DNA of 64,000 bases from NCBI GenBank assembly GCA_023525715.1, contig CM042015.1, forward strand, positions 84,950,750 through 85,014,749. The letters are read 5' to 3'. Shown one piece after another: positions 56,279 through 64,000 of this stretch. The stretch is from Cichorium intybus (Eukaryota > Streptophyta > Magnoliopsida > Asterales > Asteraceae). Position 1 is the stretch's first letter. Each line of letters opens with the position of its first letter. The position numbers and the translations under genes are program-made. Below the pieces are notes generated by a model. The model had not been told where the DNA came from and did not search any database. It worked only from the letters and a program-made list of their open reading frames with translations.

Positions 56279-57037
56279 CAGGGTCGATCCGTTGATTTTA
56301 GGGGTCGATCCGTTGATTTTAGGGGTCCTGTGCAAAGATTAATAAATGGGCCCTTCTTAAATGTAATTTTTTTACTTTTAACTAAAATGTATTAATATTA
56401 CCATAATTGTTATTAAAATAATCAAAACAAAATAATTGTATTACAATAGATAATTTATGTAGCTACATAAATCGAAAAACTATCCTAGCATTCTTGAAAA
56501 CATGGAATTTATCAACAATTGGGAAGGTTAAAACTGTAATTTTTATTATTGTTATTGACGTCCGCATGTCTTGATTGATACGACAACAAGGGTAATAAAA
56601 ATTAAAAATAATAAATTTAATGGATTAAATAGAAAGAATTAATAAATAAAAAGAATTATTACGGTTTGACAATCTAATGGGCTAAATGAAAAATGTTATA
56701 AACAATCGATTTAATGCTTAATAATATATATGATTCGCCAGAAAGGATTATATGTTTGACTTCAAAAAGCAAAACACGACCGGAAATTGGTATAAGAACA
56801 ATGGGGGCAAACAAAAAATTAATCGTTGCTTTGCTAGTAGGAAGATTCGAACACGGGTCACAAAACTTACTGAAGCACCTGCACTCCAACCACTTGACTA
56901 AGGGAAAACTTGTTTATTAGTTGGTCGAAATTATTACATATCGTCTATAAAACAGTATACATAAAAAAATTCCGGGCCCCCAAACAGCGCGGGCCCTGTG
57001 CGGTCGCACATCCCGCACTTGTTTAGGGCCGGCCCTG
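56279..57037. mobile_element. hAT-like element (CAGGGTCG/CGGCCCTG)
   Basis: A perfect 8-bp duplication ATAGTTAC (56271-56278, 57038-57045). Termini CAGGGTCGATCC and reverse-complement CAGGGCCGGCCC. 759 bp, non-coding; the GTCGATCCGTTGATTTTAGG word is tandemly duplicated at its left end. Confidence 0.85.
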
Positions 57038-57045
57038 ATAGTTAC

Positions 57046-57305
57046 ATGAATATTCATCTAATCATGACATGCATTTGCTGGATTAAACCAAGCAGACTTG
57101 GATCTTCATGGAATATAGATTAGCCACGAACCAGAATTACATTACTTGATGTGTAAGGACCTTTTCTAAATATTTTATGTAGTAAAGTAGCCTTAAGGAC
57201 TGCAACTGACAGTATGAATGATGATGTATGCGACCAATTTTCTTCCAAAAATGAGTGCTATAGTGACGATGATAATTAGGTGGATGTGCTTGTCAAGTAC
57301 AAGAT
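57046..57305. other. Possible upstream part of MULE remnant
   Basis: An acidic coding-like stretch (NECYSDDDN near 57255) precedes the MULE fragment, in line with the acidic region that precedes this domain in MURA-type transposases. Not continuous in frame. Confidence 0.35.
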
Positions 57306-57527
57306 TTGTTATCACACTATCAATCGAACAAAATGAAGCCAATAGTGGGAGACATGTTTGAGTCCCCTACAAAACTTAATTTTTTCTTGATAAACTATGG
57401 TATGCGAAATAGGTATGATTTGAAATTTAAAAAACATGATAATACAAGGGTGGTAACAAGATGTGGCAAAATAAACCAATCCAACTTATGTCCAGTTAGG
57501 CCTTATGCTACTTGGATTTACAAATAG
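57306..57527 (+). pseudogene. MuDR/MULE transposase N-terminal domain fragment
   Basis: A frame containing PIVGDMFESPTKLNFFLINY, GMRNRYDLKFKKHDNTRVV, and CGKINQSNLCPVRPYATW. This is the conserved N-terminal DNA-binding region of plant MULE transposases (motif with Gly-x-Phe, Lys-Asp/His-Asp, Arg-Val and paired cysteines). It stops at 57527 before the catalytic DDE region. No terminal inverted repeats found nearby. Confidence 0.72.
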
Positions 57528-58130
57528 AGGCCTCTACTAAGTAAAGTATAATAGAAACTTATCGCTGTACAAGAAACTTCAAATTTGACTATATTGTTAC
57601 ACCATTATGGATAGCATAACATTACATCATAAAACTTGTCAATATGCCTAATGTAAAACTTAGGTAGATGATTGTTGATGGGTAAAATGGGCAAATAAAC
57701 TAGTAACAGGTAAATAAGTGATTATAACACCAAAATATATGATTATATCTATAAATTCTTAGATCAAAACCTTATAATACATTAAAGATTGGAGAGATTG
57801 TCAAATATGAAGGTGTAACATCTACATTTGGGGCCTAGTAGTTTTAATATTTTTTTGGAAAATAAAATAAAATAAATAAAATTTTTTTTTTTTAAATTCA
57901 AATAAATAGATTAAAAGTTTGGAAATAAATAAAAGAAGTTAATATTAAAAGTTAAAGGATATTAAGATGCTTAAAATGATCAATATAAGGATAAAAAAAC
58001 TTATGATAGAATGACTAAAATGTTAATTTGAGAAACTTTCAAAAGACCTTGAATGAACTAGGTCCATTACTTCATGAGCCCACACAACATATAGAAATTG
58101 ATTGTGAATTTATTTAAGAAAAATTTGTTG
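57528..58130. other. AT-rich DNA, probable copia internal decay
   Basis: No intact frame. It lies upstream of the copia 3' remnant and may be its eroded internal region. Confidence 0.35.
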
Positions 58131-58266
58131 ATAAATATATTAACTCGTGTCTACTTTTCAGTTCACTAACATGTTCATGAAGCCATTACCTTCTTCCATG
58201 ATCTTACATTTTAATTCTAAGATGTCTCGAAGAACATTTGCTCTTCCAATCCATCTCGAGGGGGAA
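58131..58266 (+). pseudogene. Ty1/copia pol C-terminus remnant and polypurine tract
   Basis: Translation in the frame through 58145-58265 reads LVSTFQFTNMFMKPLPSS, close to the copia RNase H tail (VSTxxQxADxFTKPLP), then RTFALPIHLEGEY. GAGGGGGAA at 58258-58266 is a polypurine tract next to an LTR-like start. Confidence 0.65.
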
Positions 58267-59057
58267 TATTAGAGTACAAAGGGTGGAGTTGTAATTTACC
58301 TCGCGTGTTAGTTAAAAGTTAGTTACAGTTAGTTAAGCCTTGATCTCAGTTATTTCGCTAAACATTCACGTATCTTCCTTGTATTTTCCAGAATGTATGG
58401 TTGTATTTCAAAATAATCAAAGAACATTTATTTTCCTCGTATGTATCTTCTCGAATGTGTAGTTGTCATCATTTCAAATTAATCAAAAAATCTCTCTCCA
58501 TCTTCTTTCATTTCACTCTGTAATACTTATTCCTAATGTTGTAAACGAACCGAACGAACAAGAACGAGGGCTTGCTCATGTTCGTTCGTTTAAGTTAGCC
58601 GAACAAACAAACGAATACGAACGGATAAACGAAAGATGTTTCTTGTTCATGTTCATTCATTTAACAAATTATATTGTTCATGACCGTTCGTTTATGTTCG
58701 TGAACATACTAAACGAACAAACATAAACAAACAGAGATAAATAAACACAATTAAAAATATATGAACATAAAAAAACACATAATATTGTAATGTAATCAAA
58801 TACAATTGAACATATATGAACATAAAAGGAACTTAAATGAACAAACATGAACGAACAAAATAAACGCACGTTCACGAACATAATTGAACGAACGAGACCA
58901 TTGTTCATGTTCGTTCGTTTAACTAAACGAACGAGAATTTGTGTTCATTGTCGTTCATTATTAAATAAATGAACATATATGAACATTTCGCCGAACAATT
59001 CACGAACGGTTCACCAAACGTTCGGTTCGTTTACAACCCTACTTGTTACTCATTACA
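58267..59057 (+). repeat. Copia 3' LTR interrupted by hAT element
   Basis: Begins TATTAGAGTACAAAGGGTGG (TG mutated to TA) just after the polypurine tract and ends probably at TCATTACA. About 275 bp once the hAT insertion and its duplication are removed. The end is inferred from the CA rule only. Confidence 0.55.
58534..59041. mobile_element. hAT-like foldback element (GAACGAAC type)
   Basis: Termini TAATGTTGTAAACGAACCG and reverse-complement TAGGGTTGTAAACGAACCG. Flanks CTTATTCC (58526-58533) and CTTGTTAC (59042-59049) match at six of eight bases. Arms are dense in GAACGAAC/GTTCGTTC; 508 bp. Frames inside are artefacts. Confidence 0.8.
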
Positions 59058-60374
59058 TTTTTTTTTAAAATCCTTACTTTTGGCTCAACTTCTACCAATC
59101 AGTTCCACATAAGAACAGCTCTCCTTTAGAGTATTTATTAAAAATTCTCAGTGGTGTGGTGGATGCAGTTAGACCATGACATATGTTTGTTTCTATTTCA
59201 TATTTTGTTCTTGCATATATGAAACGAAATATAGGAAACCTAAACTACTTTCAAAGAAAATGTTCTCTCCCAAACAAAAGCCGATTGTGTAAATGAAGAA
59301 TCAACAAAACAAAAACAAAATATGGTGGAAGCATTAACAAACAAGCAACCAAAAATAGGTTTAGACACAAGGAAATCTAGTGCACAACGAGGGTACTTAG
59401 GGCACGTTTGGTACGGAGAAATGGAATTGCAATAAAGAATGGAAATGCAGAGAAAAAGAATTAAGCTGAGAAAAGAGAATTGACTCCACTGTTTGGTAAA
59501 ACAGAGAATCACCAGAGAAATATTCCTGAGAATCATTTATCTTGTTTGGTTGTGTTGAGAATTGAAATGGAAATGAGTTTTTACCATGTTTCTTCAATGT
59601 CCAATATAATTACAATATACGAGAATAATTTACAAATAGTCAAAACATAAAGAAATATTGAAATCATATTATTTAATAACATGTCTAATAGTAGTTGTTG
59701 CACCGCCTTCAAATAATTGCGCTTGAGTGGAATCGAGTGGTAGATGAATATCTCCTTCAAAGGCGTGAACAACAGGGTAAAAAAACGAGAGAGTGTTGGG
59801 CCAATAGAAGCAATCACATGGAAAAGATGAAGCGTAAAACCTGTATGCAGTTTGTAGGGCTCGAATTGAGGGATATTCTTAATTCTCCGTTTTTTTTTCT
59901 AATTCTCGGTTACGCATTTCTCTCCTTTTCCCCATATTTAATAGAGAATTAAATGGGTGGAATGAGAATTTATTTATTGTAAGTGTAACTTGTATTGGGA
60001 CCAATGGACCATTACCATACAATCATATTAGATATCAAGGAAACAAGATACGATCCCAAAACATAAAGCAGTCATAGGAGTTGCACATCTGGACGACCAA
60101 ACAACACAAAAATATTACACATGTGTGTCTCTCAAGCTTCTTTATTATGAGAAGATTACTACATTGGTCAGCCTTATTAATACTCATGCCGAATGACACC
60201 AATAGAGTCGATATATTTCCCACTTCTTCAGTAGAATCCATCAATATATAGTACCGCTTTTGACGGGCCGGCAGCAATGAACTAATCCGTTCATTTGGGC
60301 CGTATGACCCATATGTCTTTTATCATTCAATTTCTGTTTGGAGCTAATTAGAAAATTTTCTCCACATAAACCCT
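59058..60374. other. Intergenic DNA with Tourist-like end
   Basis: TTAGGGCACGTTTGGTACGG at 59398 resembles a Tourist/PIF terminus beside TTA, with GAGAATTGAAATGGAAATG-rich sequence following; the other end is not identified. No gene. Confidence 0.4.
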
Positions 60375-60567
60375 ATGCAATTGGTAAAAGAGTTGGTTGT
60401 TAGAAATAAAGTCTACGGTCTTGCGTGTTTGTCTTAGTGATATGTAATATTAGGTTCAAACCTAGGACATTTAACGTCCCTTTCACATTGTGGCCTAGGG
60501 ACTAGTTAGTGGGGCTGACAGGGTGGTTTATGTATACCCCTTATTTTAGAAAAAAAAAAAAAAAAAA
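60375..60567 (+). mobile_element. SINE with tRNA-like promoter boxes
   Basis: An A-box-like TTGGTAAAAGAGTTGG near 60381, a B-box-like GGTTCAAACCT near 60452, and a terminal run of 18 A (60550-60567). This arrangement is that of a tRNA-derived SINE. Start and target duplication are approximate. Confidence 0.6.
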
Positions 60568-61672
60568 GGTCTACCTAACAAATGCCATGGAAATTAATTT
60601 TCTTCTCACATATATCCATGATGTCCACTTAAGAAAGATCTTGATTTTTACCGTCCAATATTCATAAAAGCATTTTTCATGAACAGATCCCTATGACGGT
60701 TTGGCGAGCAAAGCATGGTAAACACAGTATGATTCTTATGTCCGCACCAACTTATTCAATTCGAAGAGTATATATATCAAGATAGTATTCCATCCAACTT
60801 TTGTGTTTCAATAAGTTTTGTACTTTTGGTATAATGTTGTACCATTAATAGGTCCACGTACGTAAGAAATTTTCTTTGCTGTTTTCATTTACAATCTTGA
60901 AAGGTAAAAATCGGAAAAAGTGTTTTTTCACTTTTACAGTTGAAAGTTGAAACACCAATTCCTCTTAAAAACTTATGTAAAGGACCTTTTTAAATCTTAA
61001 ATGAGATTTAGGTTAATTATACTCATTTACTGTGCTAAAGAAATATTTTATACACATATTAAACATAATTAATTTTATATTTGATTTTTAGAAATTCCCT
61101 TTAAGATTTTGTCGAATGAAATACACATCTTGTAAGTTACAAGGGATATAAACATAAAATAAAGTCGATGCAATCCATCAAAACATCAAGAGCGATCCTC
61201 AATAATTAAATCAACACAAGTGAATACCATGTTTTACATATGGAACTTCACATTCATATTTATGGATGCAAACTTTTTAAAAGCAGATGAATCCTAGCTA
61301 ACTACACATAACACGTTTTATGCATAAAAACACTAACAATCCGGCCGAGTTAACTAAAATACACATGAACTCATTCGGCGTTCACGTCCGTCTCTATAAC
61401 TAATATAAATTTAATTCCATGAAGTTAAATGCATGCGGAGAATTGAGATTGCAATATGCTTCCCCTATGAATGTATGGGTCTCAATAAAACTAATTAATA
61501 TAATATTTTATAGGAACTCAATTTATTATGTTATTATTATTTTTTAAATTATTACGATCAATATGACTTACCGATGATCATTTGATATCAAACATTTCAA
61601 AATAGAGTCGAGTCAGGTTTGAATCCTATATGCTTCAATCTTGGTTTGACATGTTGCTAAAAACATTAATTC
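60568..61672. other. Intergenic DNA
   Basis: AT-rich; nothing recognised. Confidence 0.5.
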
Positions 61673-62570
61673 TTCTATTTACATTTTTGAGGATTTTTTT
61701 AAGAAAAACTACTACAATTTTCATCTCAACTGCTTGATTATTTATGTTTAAGAAAAACCACTGATAGTTGTAAGGGTTTGAAAAAAAACACTGATTTTTA
61801 TAAGGGTTTTAAAAAAAAACATTGATAACAAAAAAACTTTTTAAAAAACACCAATTTTATAATTTTTTTTAAATACAACGTTTTTCCGACCATGGAATAT
61901 AGTTTGTTAACCACTAGGTGTAAGAATAATTTGATTTCTCTTTACTAAAACCAAACCGAAACTTTCACTTTCAACTTTGAAAATACCAAACTATCATTTT
62001 TTTTCAGCTTCTCATTTATTTGCTTATCTGCTTTTATTTTTTATTTTCATCGGTTTTTTATAAAAAAATGTTTTTTGAGTTTTACAAAAAACAAATAGGT
62101 TTATGTAAAAGTTTAATTAAAATTTTCTATTTATATTTTTGAGGATTTTTTTTTAAAAAAAAACCACTATATTTTCGTTATTCTTTATGAAAAACCACGG
62201 TTTTTTTAAGATAACAAAATGATAGGTTTTCAGAAAAACCACTAATATTAATAAGGGTCTTCAGAAAAACTATTCAGAACAAAAAAACTTTTCAAAAAAC
62301 ACAATTTTTATGATTTTGTTTTTCAAAATACGATGTTATTTACAACCATGAAATAGAGTTTGTTGAACATTAAGTGTAAGAATGATTCATGTTTTTTACT
62401 AAAATCAAAACCGAACTAAAAATTTCGCTTTTAACTTCAGAAATACCAAACTATCAACTTTTTATTTTCAATTTTTCAATTTTTTTTATTTTTTTTCCAT
62501 GAGTTTTTTTATAAGAAAATGTTTCTTCAATTTTAACAAAAAACAAGTGATTTTCTATAGAAGTTGAATC
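61673..62570. repeat. Two-copy tandem repeat, unit about 452 bp
   Basis: 61673-62124 and 62125-about 62570 are collinear, diverged copies. Both begin TTCTATTTA(C/T)ATTTTTGAGG and share GTGTAAGAAT and AAATACCAAACTATCA blocks. Confidence 0.75.
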
Positions 62571-62813
62571 ACCATGATTTTGAATTATATAGATAATGTT
62601 CTTTTTGATTTTAAGAATAATCTAAAGCATCTTGTAATCATCGTACCAAGTCATAAAATAGTAATAACATCATTGATATCTCAAAAGAGTTTGGGTTATT
62701 TATCAAAAAAAAAAAAAATCATATTTTCTATATAAATCAAATCATGGTGGATCCACTTTCTAAGGTATGTAGAATGTATTATGATTGAAGGAAAGATGAC
62801 GGTGGTTAATAGG

Positions 62814-62960
62814 GGTGTGCAAAATACTAAAATCATAAATAAAACTGAAAAAACAGAAAATTCGGAACCGGAAAACCAAACCGTTTTGAAAAACCAACGG
62901 TTTGGTTTTTAAATTTTAGAAGAATTGGTTTTTTCGGCACAGTTTGGTTCTCATATATAA
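62814..62960. mobile_element. Truncated hAT-like end (AACCAAACCG type)
   Basis: TAGGGGTGTGCAAAATAC at 62814 is a hAT-like terminus followed by ACCAAACCG/CGGTTTGG inverted words; no matching right terminus is present. Another TAGGGGTGGAATTTG start lies at 63178, its partner presumably outside the window. Confidence 0.45.
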
Positions 62961-63588
62961 TTTTAGTAATAAGCATGTATTGGTCTCGCTGTATTTTGTT
63001 TTAAAAAATTACTTAGTTTTATTAAATTTGAACATTCTATAATATTCTTAGACTTTACTTTTTTTTTTTTGGGTGGACCGTGTTTAGGTGACCATTTAAG
63101 AATGTATTTTGAAACCAGCTTGTCATGTTTGATAATTTGAATTATATAGGTTGTGACAATAGACATCTAGATAGTTGTAGGGGTGGAATTTGTTTGATAT
63201 CGAGTGTTTTACCTTTATATCATGTACCGTACTAACTATAGTTGACATAAGAATTTAATTACAAGTACACTACCAAGTATATTTGATATCAACTTATTTG
63301 GCTACCAACAAGTTTTGTTGGCACATATTGGTATTGATATATGCCAAAATTTTTACTTCATTTATATTGTTTGCCCTAAGACCAATGTGAATGTGAGTAG
63401 TTTCTTTAATATTGTTTGCCCTAATATAAAATGGTTTTGGCTTACTCGCTTATGTTAGAAGTTTGATTTTAATATGTAGTGTTGTTTGAAAAAAAACTAG
63501 TATTAAGAGTTCTTTTAGTAATTCATTTCCAAGTGTGACTTATTACTTATTACTCCTAATTAAAACGTAAATATATGGGAATTGAAAT

Positions 63589-63590
<2 letters not shown>

Positions 63591-63650
<60 letters not shown>
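63591..63650. repeat. (TA)n microsatellite
   Basis: About 30 TA units. Confidence 0.97.
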
Positions 63651-63654
<4 letters not shown>

Positions 63655-63816
63655 TGGCTGGTACAGTATAACCGTGATATTCAAAATTTTGTACCGTTAC
63701 CGTACCAAGACTGCTTAACTTGTATGGTACTACCGACCAAACGTACTAGCTACCAAATAATTCTGGATTCTAATTTAAAGGATCAATTGTATCAGCTACA
63801 AGTATGTAATTCATGG

Positions 63817-63939
<123 letters not shown>

Positions 63940-64000
63940 TTAAAGGATCAATTGTATCCTAACAAGCCTGCTGCTAATGAAAATCAATTAAGTACTAGAC

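Noticed and set aside
58463..58908. Frames rich in Asn-Glu-Arg or Phe-Val-His
   Set aside because: They translate the GAACGAAC arms of a hAT-like foldback element.

Overview
This is a repeat-rich, AT-rich piece of a flowering-plant nuclear genome, most likely a eudicot. The evidence is two intact intron-containing plant genes (a LARP6-type La-related protein and a DUF642 cell-wall protein), plant-type transposable elements of nearly every order, and about sixteen very long (TA)n microsatellites. I cannot name the species from the sequence alone.

Layout. 1-5.6 kb: anonymous DNA, a (TA)n-flanked foldback element, and a minus-strand non-autonomous Helitron (1993-4819) carrying a small hAT element. 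5635-15190: a complete Ty3/gypsy chromovirus (Tekay/Del-like) with 5-bp target duplication ACAGC, tRNA-Met primer site, polypurine tract and about 2.24-kb LTRs; its coding region is a deletion fusion (gag start joined to RNase H-integrase-chromodomain). A 2333-bp Helitron sits in its 5' LTR, and the 3' LTR preserves the exact empty site. 15.2-30.6 kb: DNA-transposon territory, with PIF/Harbinger transposase and NAM-associated pseudogenes, several hAT-like elements with 8-bp duplications, a Mutator-like MITE with a 9-bp duplication, and (TA)n/(TG)n tracts. 30637-33187: a related chromovirus solo LTR. 34.8-44.6 kb: the genic island, with LARP6 on plus (11 exons, 351 aa) convergent with the DUF642 gene on minus (3 exons, 391 aa, 4.1-kb first intron). 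45.7-49.3 kb: a hAT element followed by a chain of four different elements, each standing between (TA)n tracts. 49.3-52.1 kb: a minus-strand Helitron end followed by fragments of a PAT1 gene and a pfkB sugar-kinase gene, consistent with gene capture. 54-64 kb: SINE-like elements, a tandem TRIM retrotransposon with four LTRs, a MULE transposase remnant, a copia 3' end interrupted by a hAT element, and low-complexity DNA.

The two genes do not form a functional unit. LARP6 is an RNA-binding protein; the DUF642 protein is secreted and probably wall- or membrane-attached. The unifying theme is the link between TA-rich sites and insertion: Helitrons, foldback elements and microsatellite expansions repeatedly occupy the same kind of TA sites. 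Boundaries and domain calls come from reading the sequence; no database search was possible.
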